Positions 1 through 8,370 of a stretch of 64,000 nucleotides of DNA are shown here, one piece after another. Position numbers and translations under genes: made by a program. The DNA lies in contig CAMDVN010000005.1 in NCBI GenBank assembly GCA_945877595.1, forward strand, positions 1 through 64,000, read 5' to 3'. Below the pieces are notes generated by a model. It saw only the letters and a list, made by a program, of their open reading frames with translations, was not told the origin of the DNA and did not search any database. Origin of the DNA: Cyanobium sp. NIES-981 (GTDB lineage: Bacteria > Cyanobacteriota > Cyanobacteriia > PCC-6307 > Cyanobiaceae). The first letter of the stretch is position 1, and every line of letters begins with the position of its first letter.

Positions 1-34
1 TAAGACCAGTTGTGGACTAGCACTCCTGCTTGGG

Positions 35-565
35 CTAGGCCGGCACCCGCTTGTCGAGGCTGGTCAGTTTGAGCAGCTCGGTGTTGATGCCTGAGGCGCG
101 CTCCAAGGCCACCTTGCCGGTGCGGGCGATTTCGAGGATCCCGTAGGGCTCCATCAGCCGCTCGAGGGCAACCAGCTTGCCTGGGTCGCCCACCACCTCG
201 AGGGTGAGGGCATGGTCGGCCACATCCACCACATTGGCGCGAAACACCTGCACCAGCTCAAGGATGGCGCTGCGTTGCTCAGCCGGGGCCGCCACCTTGA
301 GCAGCATCAACTCGCGCTCGACAGCCGGAATGGTCGAGAGGTCGATCACCCCCAGCACGTTGACCAGCTTGTCGAGTTGCTTGGTCATCTGCTCGAGGGT
401 GCGGTCGTCACCTTCGACCACCATGGTGAGGCGCGAGATGCCGCTCGTTTCGGCAGGTCCAACGGCCAGGCTTTCGATGTTGAAGCCGCGACGGGCAAAC
501 AGCCCTGAGATCCGGCTCAGGGCTCCTGATTCGTCTTCCACCAGCACCGAGAGGGTGTGCTTCAT
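35..565 (-). CDS. ilvH: Acetolactate synthase small subunit
   Basis: [36 protein letters not shown]... ACT-domain IlvH signature, full length. Confidence 0.97.
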   Translation of the reverse strand: MKHTLSVLVEDESGALSRISGLFARRGFNIESLAVGPAETSGISRLTMVVEGDDRTLEQMTKQLDKLVNVLGVIDLSTIPAVERELMLLKVAAPAEQRSAILELVQVFRANVVDVADHALTLEVVGDPGKLVALERLMEPYGILEIARTGKVALERASGINTELLKLTSLDKRVPA

Positions 566-593
566 GGGGCCAGCAGCCAGGCAGGGGCGCGAA

Positions 594-1515
594 TCAACCC
601 AAGGTACGCGTCAGCCAGCGCAGCAGCAGGGGATTGAACAGTTCGGCACTCTCATCGTGGGGACAGTGGCCGCTGTGGGGCAGCACCTCCAGGGTGAGGT
701 GGGGCTGCAGGTTGCGGCATTGCAGCCCCACCTCGAGGGGCACGAGGCGATCGGCCCCACCCCACACCACCAACAGCGGCTGGCGCAGGCGGCCCAGCAG
801 GGCCGGGGCCGTGGCCTGGAATGGGCGCAGGGCCATGCCGATGCTCATGGCCCGCAGGGCTCGCACTGCGGTGGGCCGGCGGGCCGGCCTGGCGATCAGC
901 TGATGCAGCTCGCGATCACCAATCACCGGCTGGTTGTAAGCCGACTGGATGCCGAGATCGAGCAGCGGTGAATAGGCCAGGAGCGGCACGATCAGCTCAA
1001 GCGGCAGCAGGCGGCAGAGCAGGGTGATCAACCCTCGCTTCAGCCGGCGGCGCCAGGGCCGGCGGCGCCCCGGCCGGCGGGGTGGCATCAGCAGGCTGGG
1101 GTCGGGGAGGGGAGCCGCCACCACGGCCCGCACCCAGTGCGGAAAGAACACCGCGCAGCTCAGGGCCACCAGCCCCCCCAGTGAATGGCCCACCAGCACC
1201 GCTGGCTCCAGCACCACCTGCTCGCAGAAGGCCTGCACCTGGCGGGCCCAGAGGCGGTTGTCGAGGCGGCGGCCCGAGCGGCTGCCCGGCTGGCTGGAGG
1301 CGCCGAATCCCACCAGGTCCAGGCCATAGACGCGCCAACCTGCCGCCGCCAGGGGGGCCGCATTGCGCCGCCAGTGGCCGCTGCCGGTGCCAAAGCCATG
1401 CAGCAGCACGATGGCGGGGTGGGTCGGATCCCCCAGCACCTGCCAGTGGCACGCCAGCCCCTGCCAGCGCCAGATCTGGGCCGTGCCCCAGCTCGATGAA
1501 AGGGCAGGCTGGGCG
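594..1515 (-). CDS. Alpha/beta fold hydrolase
   Basis: [29 protein letters not shown]-terminal GHCPHDE; the 456-aa ORF is over-extended into the divergent trm1-like gene, so the 5' end is approximate. Confidence 0.85.
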
Positions 1516-1531
1516 AAGGGGGGGCTTACCA

Positions 1532-2719
1532 GTGGATCAGGCCAACACGGCAAGCAATCACTATTGCGAAGGGGCGGCCCGCCTGCAGCTCGGCAGCGGA
1601 TTCTTTCGGCCCCAATCGCGGCCGTCCCGCGATCTGGGCGTGTTGGTGGTGGCCCAGCTGGCCCGGGAGAGCCTGCAGCACAGCCAGCCCGAACCCCTGG
1701 CTGTGCTCGATGCCATGGCCGGCTGCGGAATCCGGGCCCTGCGCTACGGCCTCGAGGCCCTGGAGGGTCATCGCGGGGCCCAGATCTGGGCCAACGATGC
1801 CGATTCGGCTCGCCTGCCCCTGCTGGAGGCCAACCTGGCCCCCCTGGCCCAGCGGCAGCTGGAGCTGCGCAGCTCGGGCCAGACGGCCCAGTACCTGCTG
1901 GCGGCCTGCCTGCAGCAGCGCCAGCGCTTCGATCTGGTCGATCTCGATGCCTTTGGCTGCCCATCGGCCCTGGTGCCTTTGGCCCTTGAGGCGGTCAAAA
2001 CCGATGGGGTGCTGTATCTGGCCAGCACGGATGGCCGCTCACCCACCGGCCACGATCGCCCCGGTGCGATTCGGATGCTCGGTGCGGGAGCCCGGGCCCA
2101 TCCGGCCAGCTGGGAGCTGGCCCTGCGGCTCCAGCTGGGCGTGATCGCGCGGGCCGCCTGGGCGATGGGTCGTGGCATCGAACCGCTGCTCGCGTTCAGT
2201 GAGGGCCGCACGTTTCGAACGGCCGTGCGGCTGCGACGACACCCAGCCCCCAGTGACCTGCTGCAGCTGGGCCTGCTGGCCCATTGCCATGGCTGCGGTG
2301 ATCAGCAGGTGCAAGCGCTGCAGCAGCTGCGTCAGTGGCAGCCCTGCCTGTGTTTGTCAGGGCAGGCGGTGCCCCTAGCCGTGAGCGGTCCGCTCTGGAC
2401 AGGAGCCCTGCAACACCCCCCCACCTTGTTGGCGTGGTTGGAGGGCCATGCCGCTGAGCGGCCCGAGTGGGCCCAGATCAGCCCCACCACCCGCCGGCTG
2501 CTGGTTGGCCTGGCTGCCGATCACGGCGAGCCGGCCCGTTGCTGGCCCACCAGTGAGATCGGCCGGCGCCTGCGGCAGGGCCCGCCGCCCTTGGTTCGGT
2601 TGGCACGACTGCTGCAAGCGCAGGGTTATCGGGCCCAGGCCAGCGGGGTGATGGCGGGCCAGCTGCGCAGTGATGCTCCCTGGGCTGTGGTTCTCGAGGC
2701 CGCCAAAGCTGCTAAATAG
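1532..2719 (+). CDS. trm1: tRNA (guanine-N2)-dimethyltransferase, Trm1 family
   Basis: [67 protein letters not shown]: Trm1-like motifs; GTG start chosen inside the longer ORF. Confidence 0.85.
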   Translation: MDQANTASNHYCEGAARLQLGSGFFRPQSRPSRDLGVLVVAQLARESLQHSQPEPLAVLDAMAGCGIRALRYGLEALEGHRGAQIWANDADSARLPLLEANLAPLAQRQLELRSSGQTAQYLLAACLQQRQRFDLVDLDAFGCPSALVPLALEAVKTDGVLYLASTDGRSPTGHDRPGAIRMLGAGARAHPASWELALRLQLGVIARAAWAMGRGIEPLLAFSEGRTFRTAVRLRRHPAPSDLLQLGLLAHCHGCGDQQVQALQQLRQWQPCLCLSGQAVPLAVSGPLWTGALQHPPTLLAWLEGHAAERPEWAQISPTTRRLLVGLAADHGEPARCWPTSEIGRRLRQGPPPLVRLARLLQAQGYRAQASGVMAGQLRSDAPWAVVLEAAKAAK

Positions 2720-2747
2720 GTATCCATCGTTTCCCCAGCCACGGGCT

Positions 2748-2846
2748 ATGGCCTCTGAAATCTTCGGCATCGCAGCCATTTTCTGGGTTTTGATCCCCGT
2801 GGGCCTCGCTGGTGGCGCCCTGCTGTTGAAGCTTCTCAAGGACTGA
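2748..2846 (+). CDS. petM: Cytochrome b6f complex subunit PetM (32 aa)
   Basis: Manual translation [32 protein letters not shown]; not in the supplied ORF track because of length. Confidence 0.93.
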   Translation: MASEIFGIAAIFWVLIPVGLAGGALLLKLLKD

Positions 2847-2860
2847 GCGGCCTCCACAGC

Positions 2861-2916
2861 CCAACTCCACGGCCCAACCAACTCCATGGCCCAACTCCAT
2901 GGCCCAACTCCATGGA
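2861..2916. repeat. 13-bp tandem repeat CCAACTCCATGGC, about 3 full copies plus diverged copy, downstream of petM
   Basis: Copies at 2878-2890, 2891-2903, 2904-2916; diverged copy at 2861-2873. Confidence 0.9.
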
Positions 2917-2931
2917 CTCCTAGGGGGCCTC

Positions 2932-2967
2932 TCATTGGGCATTCCACTGGGAATTTCACTGGGCATC
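2932..2967. repeat. 12-bp imperfect tandem repeat x3 (TCATTGGGCATT/CCACTGGGAATT/TCACTGGGCATC)
   Basis: Exact 12-bp phase upstream of ycf39. Confidence 0.85.
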
Positions 2968-3022
2968 CTTCGCGTTGGGACGGGCGCACCCCTAGGCTCA
3001 GGCCCGCTTGAGCGTCTCCGGC

Positions 3023-3985
3023 ATGCAGGTTCTGGTCGTCGGTGGAACAGGAACCCTCGGACGGCAAATTGTGCGGCGTGCTCTCGACCAGGGACACCAG
3101 GTGCGCTGCATGGTGCGCTCACCACGCAAAGCCGCTTTCCTGACCGAATGGGGTTGTGAGCTCACCCGCGGTGATCTTCTCGAACCCGCCAGCCTTGCTT
3201 ATGCCATGGAGGGGCAGGAGGCCCTGATCGATGCCGCCACCGCTCGTGCCAACGATCCCGGCAGCGCTTACGAGATCGACTGGAGCGGTAAACAAAACCT
3301 GCTTGCTGCGGCCCGCACCGCAGGTGTGAACCGGGTGGTGTTCATGTCATTGCTGGATGCGGCCCAGCATCGGGATGTGCCGTTGATGGACATCAAGGCC
3401 TGCACCGAGGAGTGGCTGGTCGCCTCCGATCTGGATTACACGATTCTCCAGGGCGTGGCCTTCATGCAGGGGCTGATCAGTCAATTTGCGATTCCGGTGC
3501 TGGAGGGGCAGACGGTGTGGGTTAGCGGCACCCCGACGCCGATGGCCTACATGAACACCCAAGACACGGCCCGTTTTGCGGTGGCGGCTCTGGACCACCC
3601 AGAGACGATCAGGCGAGCGTTTGCCGTGGTAGGGCCCCGTGCCTGGACCACCAGCGAAATCACCCAGCTCTGTGAACGGTTCACGGGCAAAGATGCCCGG
3701 GTGTTTCGGGTGCCGCCGGCCCTGATGAAGGCCATGCAGGGTGTGGCGAGCTTTTTTGAGCCCAGCCTCAATGTGGCCGAGCGTTTGGCTTTTGCCGAAG
3801 TGACCGGCGGTGGCATCACCCTCGATGCTCCGATGGATGAGACCTACGGCACTTTTGGTCTCGATGCCACCGAGACCACTGGCCTGGAGGACTATCTCAA
3901 GGAGTACTACGACACGATCCTCAAGCGGCTGCGCGAGATGGAGGCCGATCTCGACAAAGATGCCAAAAAGAAGCTTCCCTTCTGA
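3023..3985 (+). CDS. ycf39: NmrA/SDR-like protein, Ycf39 family (photosystem II assembly)
   Basis: MQVLVVGGTGTLGRQIVRRALDQGHQVRCMVRSPRKAAFLTEWGCELTRGDLLEP. Confidence 0.9.
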   Translation: MQVLVVGGTGTLGRQIVRRALDQGHQVRCMVRSPRKAAFLTEWGCELTRGDLLEPASLAYAMEGQEALIDAATARANDPGSAYEIDWSGKQNLLAAARTAGVNRVVFMSLLDAAQHRDVPLMDIKACTEEWLVASDLDYTILQGVAFMQGLISQFAIPVLEGQTVWVSGTPTPMAYMNTQDTARFAVAALDHPETIRRAFAVVGPRAWTTSEITQLCERFTGKDARVFRVPPALMKAMQGVASFFEPSLNVAERLAFAEVTGGGITLDAPMDETYGTFGLDATETTGLEDYLKEYYDTILKRLREMEADLDKDAKKKLPF

Positions 3986-4051
3986 TTGCCGGCCAGTGAT
4001 TGACTAGTTCAGGTGTATCATGAAGGCGGTGCGGTCTTTATGCCGTTCTGT

Positions 4052-4120
4052 CTTCCAGTGTTTCCGGGTCCAGCGTTTTCGCTTCCAGCGATCGCGTTCC
4101 CAGTGTTGTCGTTTCTAGTT
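4052..4120. repeat. Degenerate ~14-16 bp tandem repeat (TTCCAGTGTTTCCGGG/TCCAGCGTTTTCGC/TTCCAGCGATCGCG/...)
   Basis: Four to five related units directly upstream of the 4129 ORF. Confidence 0.7.
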
Positions 4121-4128
4121 GTGTTGTT

Positions 4129-4344
4129 ATGTCGGTTGCCCAGATCAAGAACCTGCAGCGCCGCTTGGCCAATCTCGAGCAGGAGGCCGCCGAGGAACTC
4201 AACCGGGCCTGCGGTCACGAGTTGTGGCAGAGCTTGGGCTTTGATGCCTTTGACAGCATCGAAGATCCCGATCGTCGCTCCAGGGCTAACTACTACTACG
4301 GCCAGTTGCAGACGGCGCGGGAGCTGAAAGAAGTCGTGGGCTGA
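4129..4344 (+). CDS. Small conserved hypothetical protein (71 aa)
   Basis: Clean ORF MSVAQIKNLQRRLANLEQEAAEELNRACGHELWQSLGFDAFDSIEDPDRRSRANYYYGQLQTARELKEVVG in correct genomic spacing. Confidence 0.75.
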   Translation: MSVAQIKNLQRRLANLEQEAAEELNRACGHELWQSLGFDAFDSIEDPDRRSRANYYYGQLQTARELKEVVG

Positions 4345-4383
4345 TGCGTCAGCCTGGAAGCTTGGAACCGTTGCGCTGAACCC

Positions 4384-4677
4384 GTGGCCTGTCCATTCTG
4401 CGGAAGTGGGTCGGTGAAGGCTGACCGCAGCCTGGCGGGTCGCCTGGTTTGCGGCAACTGCGGTCAGCCCCTGGGCGCCAAGGGGGTGACCCGACGGCGC
4501 TCCGGCGCCGGTCGCACACGGTCCCGTTGGATCTGGATCTGGCCCGTAGCAGCGGTGTTGGGACTCTCGGCGTTGTTGGCTTCCCGAGAACAGCGCCGCG
4601 AGGTGCAGCCCCAACCCCAGTCCCAGCCCTTGAGCCAGCAGGCGCCAGTGTCAAGCTTGTTGTCTGGCTTGATTTGA
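4384..4677 (+). CDS. Zinc-ribbon, single-TM hypothetical protein
   Basis: CPFCGSGSVK...CGNCGQP followed by a TM segment and a QPQPQSQPLSQQ tail. Confidence 0.7.
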   Translation: MACPFCGSGSVKADRSLAGRLVCGNCGQPLGAKGVTRRRSGAGRTRSRWIWIWPVAAVLGLSALLASREQRREVQPQPQSQPLSQQAPVSSLLSGLI

Positions 4678-4706
4678 GCATCAGCAAGCTCCTTAAGCTC
4701 CGCACC

Positions 4707-5072
4707 ATGGGCAGCCCAATCAGCACCGAGGTGTTCCTGCAACGGGCGATGGCCCGGTTTGGCTCCAAGTACGACTACAGCGACATCGTCTACAAGAGCT
4801 ACAAGACGCCGATCAAAATTCGCTGCCGCACCCATCCGGTGAAGCAGATTTTGATCACACCGGAAAAGCATTTGCAGACCACCGGTGGTTGCAAGTACTG
4901 CCTTAGGGAGATGCGCATTGTTTCCCTGGAACGGGAGCTTCGCCGCGATGCCTTCGATCTGATGCCCAGCCAGCACCCCGGGCTCAATGGACCAGACGAA
5001 GGACCCAATGGCACCGCCGAAACCATGGCCATCCACCCGCAGCTCTCGGCCGCGGTGGCGCCCCACCCCTGA
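4707..5072 (+). CDS. Hypothetical protein with DUF723/homing-endonuclease-associated-like zinc-finger domain
   Basis: FGSKYDYSDIVYKSYKTPIKIRCRTHPVKQ...GGCKYC resembles KYDYS-x-VxYKxxxTxVxIxCxxH...GCxxC modules. Confidence 0.6.
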   Translation: MGSPISTEVFLQRAMARFGSKYDYSDIVYKSYKTPIKIRCRTHPVKQILITPEKHLQTTGGCKYCLREMRIVSLERELRRDAFDLMPSQHPGLNGPDEGPNGTAETMAIHPQLSAAVAPHP

Positions 5073-5790
5073 TCAAGCCAAGCCACCCTTTGCCCCGGCC
5101 CCGGCCTGGCCGCCTTTCCCACCGCCGGCCCGCCCCCCCCGACCCGGAGACCGCACGCCTGTTTGAACCATCAGCTGGTTGAGGCGCGCTTGTTCATGGC
5201 TGTTCACGGCGCGCCAGTGTCCTGGAGCCAAGCCAGCCCAGCTCAGGGGGGGCTCGCCATCCATCAGGTCAATGGCCATCCGAATCAACCTGAGCGTGGG
5301 GAGCCCAACGGCCGCGGTCATGCGGCGCACCTGGCGGTTGCGGCCCTCCCTGAGCTCGAGCTCCAGCCAGGTACTGGGTATCTGGAGGCGATGGCGGATT
5401 GGCGGTTGGCGCGCACCGATGCCGGCCGCCACGATCTCCTCGACCGGCAGGGCCCGGGCCCGGGCTGGCAGGGTGCGTTGGGATTGGATGATCAGCCCGC
5501 CTGCCAATTGGGCGATGGCCTCGGGCTGCTGGGCTGTGTCGCCTTCGACCTGCACCCAGTACCGACGCCAATGCCCGAAGCGGGGGTCAGTGAGCCGCTG
5601 CTGCAGACGGCCATCGCGGGTGAGCAGCAGCAGGCCCTCGCTATCGGCATCCAGGCGACCAGCCGCGTAGACCCCAGGCACATGGATGTGGTCGGCGAGG
5701 CATCCCCAGCGGCTTCCCGCCTCTGGGGTGAACTGGCTCAGCACCCCGTAGGGCTTGTGAAACAGCAGGGTGGCGGGCTCACGGGGGCTC
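5073..5790 (-). CDS. rRNA pseudouridine synthase, RsuA/RluE family
   Basis: AAGRLDADSEGLLLLTRDG...REGRNRQVRRMTAAVG; upstream in-frame LLFHKPYGV indicates a start upstream of 5744, exact start uncertain. Confidence 0.88.
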
Positions 5791-5826
5791 AGAACTCTTG
5801 CGTTCAGGGGGTCTGGCGGGTGTCGC

Positions 5827-5913
5827 TCAAGACTGCCGCGCTTTCCAGAGGTTCACCACGCCAATGGAGATCAGCAGCAAACCGAGATCCAGAGACAGGG
5901 GGGGCAGGGTCAT
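5827..5913 (-). CDS. Possible 28-aa single-TM small protein
   Basis: MTLPPLSLDLGLLLISIGVVNLWKARQS*; hydrophobic core, no other gene in the gap. Confidence 0.35.
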   Translation of the reverse strand: MTLPPLSLDLGLLLISIGVVNLWKARQS

Positions 5914-6027
5914 GAACAGGCCTTCAGGCGCTGGATGGGTGGTGACGCTATCGCCTCCAGCGGGCAGGCCGGCGGCCGATGGCAATTAAGCTGAAGAGAT
6001 CATTGATTTTCCTGAGCGCGCTGCTGC

Positions 6028-6297
6028 ATGATCGAGACCTCCGGTGTGATTGAAAAGGAGCAAGGAAACGGGTTCTACCTCGTCACCCTGGAGCAGCCGG
6101 CAGGTCACCAATGCCTCTGCCGGGCAGCTGGCAAACTCACCAAATTCCGCATCAAGCGGTTGGCGGGCGACAAGGTGCTGGTTGAGATCAGCCCCTACGA
6201 CCTCACCCGCGGTCGCATCACCTACCGGGAGCGCAACGTGGGAGCCACCGGACCAAGGCCCGGCGGCAACCGTCCAGGCGGCCCCCGTCGTCGCTGA
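6028..6297 (+). CDS. infA: Translation initiation factor IF-1
   Basis: MIETSGVIEKEQGNGFYLVTLEQ...LVEISPYDLTRGRITYRER. Confidence 0.9.
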   Translation: MIETSGVIEKEQGNGFYLVTLEQPAGHQCLCRAAGKLTKFRIKRLAGDKVLVEISPYDLTRGRITYRERNVGATGPRPGGNRPGGPRRR

Positions 6298-6310
6298 TCG
6301 TCAGGGCTGG

Positions 6311-6344
6311 CTGGTCATGAAGGCTGCCTGGTCATGAAGGCTTA
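6311..6344. repeat. 17-bp tandem duplication CTGGTCATGAAGGCTGC x2
   Basis: 6311-6327 and 6328-6344, between infA and the convergent NTRC gene. Confidence 0.9.
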
Positions 6345-6348
6345 CTGA

Positions 6349-7713
6349 TCAAGCCGGCACACCGAGCAGGGCCTCGATTGCCGTCTTGAATTCGCTGCGG
6401 GTTTTGACGCCTCGGAAGGTGTGTTGAAGGTTCTTCTGGAAGAAGAGCTGCACGGTCGGGGTGCCCGTGACTCCGGCTTGCACGGCGATCTCTTGGTCGG
6501 CTTCGATGTCGATTTCAACGCCCTGGGCCTGGCCGCCGAGCTCGTCGAGCACCCGCTTGAGTTGGGGCTTGAGCACGTGGCAGGGGCCGCACGTGGGGGA
6601 GGTGTAGACGACCAACAGCGGCCTGGGGCTGTCGTGGTACAGCTTGCGCAGGGCATAGCTGCCTTTCTGCCACAGGGCTGTGGGGTCGAAATTGGCTTCA
6701 TCGCTAATCGCGGTGTGCTTGGGCGCACCGACCTCCTGGGGCTCCACCGGTTGGCGGTGCACGGTGACGGCCAGGTGGTGGTGGCTGAGCCAACGTTCGG
6801 CGGCCAGGGCCGCCTGGCAGCCGCTGCCCGCGGCGGTGATGCCCTGGCGCCATTCGGCGTCAGCCACATCACCAGCGGCGTAGACGCCGTCGCGGCTGGT
6901 CTCGGGCCGGCCGGGCTGGGTGACCAGATACCCCTTGGCATCGAGATCGAGCTGCCCCTTCACCAGCCGGGTGTTGGGGGTATGGCCGATGGCATAGAAG
7001 AGGCCTTTGACGGCGAGGTCCTCGCTGCTGCCGTCGAGGCGGTTGTGCAGCTGGATGGCTTCGAGCCACTCCCCGCCGAGGGCGTCGGCCACCTGACGGT
7101 TCCAGTGCACGGTGATGTTGGGATTGGCGAGCACCCGGTCCGCCATGGCGGCACTGGCGCGCAGCTTGTCGGTGCGCACGATCAGGTGCACATGGCTGCC
7201 GTACTTGGTGAGATAGACGGCCTCCTCGCAGGCTGAATCGCCTCCACCCACCACGGCCACGGGGGCACCTCGAAACTGGGGTGTGGCCCCGTCACAGATG
7301 GCGCAGGCACTGATGCCCTGGCTCCAAAACTTGGCTTCCTGGGGCAGGCCGAGCCGGTTGGCACTGGCTCCAGTGGCCAAAATCACAGCTTGGGTTTCGA
7401 TCACCTGGCCTTCGGCCGTGATCCGATAGGGCCGCTCTGAGAGGTCGATGGCCTCGGCGTCGGCCTCCACCAAGCGGGTGCCCCAGCGCAGAGCCTGGGC
7501 TTTCATCTGATCCATCAGATCCGGGCCCAGGATCCCATCGGGGAAGCCTGGGAAATTTTCCACGTGGGTGGTGGTCATCAATTGACCACCGGGGATGCCA
7601 CCGTCTTGGAAGCCCGTGATCAGCAGGGGGTTGAGGTTGGCCCGGGCCGCGTAGATGGCGGCGGTGTAGCCGGCAGGGCCGGAGCCAACGATCACCAGGT
7701 TTTCCACGCCCAT
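6349..7713 (-). CDS. trxB: NADPH-thioredoxin reductase with C-terminal thioredoxin domain (NTRC type)
   Basis: CAICDG redox site, VVGGGDSACEEA, plus C-terminal YTSPTCGPCHVLKPQ Trx domain. Confidence 0.93.
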   Translation of the reverse strand: MGVENLVIVGSGPAGYTAAIYAARANLNPLLITGFQDGGIPGGQLMTTTHVENFPGFPDGILGPDLMDQMKAQALRWGTRLVEADAEAIDLSERPYRITAEGQVIETQAVILATGASANRLGLPQEAKFWSQGISACAICDGATPQFRGAPVAVVGGGDSACEEAVYLTKYGSHVHLIVRTDKLRASAAMADRVLANPNITVHWNRQVADALGGEWLEAIQLHNRLDGSSEDLAVKGLFYAIGHTPNTRLVKGQLDLDAKGYLVTQPGRPETSRDGVYAAGDVADAEWRQGITAAGSGCQAALAAERWLSHHHLAVTVHRQPVEPQEVGAPKHTAISDEANFDPTALWQKGSYALRKLYHDSPRPLLVVYTSPTCGPCHVLKPQLKRVLDELGGQAQGVEIDIEADQEIAVQAGVTGTPTVQLFFQKNLQHTFRGVKTRSEFKTAIEALLGVPA

Positions 7714-7806
7714 GGTCCTAATGCGGAATGACTATGAGTTAAGCCTAGGGGATTGGGCTTGGCCCTGCGTATGGGCGATGGGCGTGGTTGTGGGGCTGAC
7801 CATGGG

Positions 7807-7891
7807 CCCTGGCTTGAGGCTGGCCCCGGCTTGAGGCAGGCCCTGGCTCTGACAAGGCCTGGAAGTTGAGCCAGACCCTCGCTTGAGCAGG
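7807..7891. repeat. 17-bp degenerate tandem repeat, 5 units
   Basis: CCCTGGCTTGAGGCTGG/CCCCGGCTTGAGGCAGG/CCCTGGCTCTGACAAGG/CCTGGAAGTTGAGCCAGA/CCCTCGCTTGAGCAGG. Confidence 0.85.
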
Positions 7892-7986
7892 TCAAACGGA
7901 ATCAACAAGTCGGAACTTCGATCAAGCCTGGGACGTCTCGAGCCGGCGCTTGTGCTGATTTGCTTTAGAATTGCAGCAGTTGCGCG

Positions 7987-8349
7987 TCAGATCTCGAGTA
8001 GCCCGTCGGTTTCGAATTGGGCCCTGTTGGTCAGCAATTCCTGGAGGTTCCTGGGCACCATCAGCACGCTGGCATCCAACAGTTCGGGATGCTCTTCCAG
8101 GCAGAGCAGCCAATCCCGAAATTCTTCATTGAGGGCGTAGCTCTCCTCGTAGCGCTCCAGGGCGTCGAGGGTGGCCCTGCGGGCCAAAACCCAGCAGACG
8201 GCAACCGTGACTCGGCGTTCAATGGCTGCGTCCATGGTCGCCGTCCCCAGGTGCTTGCACCACGCTGCCTGGCTGCGACTCAGGTGGATGTATTCATTGA
8301 CACAACGTCGCAAAGAACCTCGCAAAAAACCTTGCAAAGACTGGCGCAA
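7987..8349 (-). CDS. Conserved hypothetical protein
   Basis: ...RVTVAVCWVLARRATLDALERYEESYALNEEFRDWLLCLEEHPELLDASVLMVPRNLQELL; start may be internal because the N-term lies in a repeat. Confidence 0.7.
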   Translation of the reverse strand: MRQSLQGFLRGSLRRCVNEYIHLSRSQAAWCKHLGTATMDAAIERRVTVAVCWVLARRATLDALERYEESYALNEEFRDWLLCLEEHPELLDASVLMVPRNLQELLTNRAQFETDGLLEI

Positions 8350-8367
8350 AAGCCTGTCGCAAAGCGC
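8307..8367. repeat. 12-bp tandem repeat, 5 units (GTCGCAAAGAAC type)
   Basis: 8307-8318, 8319-8330, 8331-8342, 8343-8355, 8356-8367. Confidence 0.85.
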
Positions 8368-8370
8368 GTC

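Noticed and set aside
177-971. 264-aa and similar long ORFs antisense to recognised genes (e.g. 177..971, 1363..1989, 19615..20877, 31910..34099)
   Set aside because: Typical high-GC shadow ORFs with low-complexity Arg/Pro/Gly/His composition and no domain motifs, opposite well-supported genes.
7807-7891. Possible CRISPR array
   Set aside because: Units are contiguous 17-mers with no spacers, no cas genes nearby.
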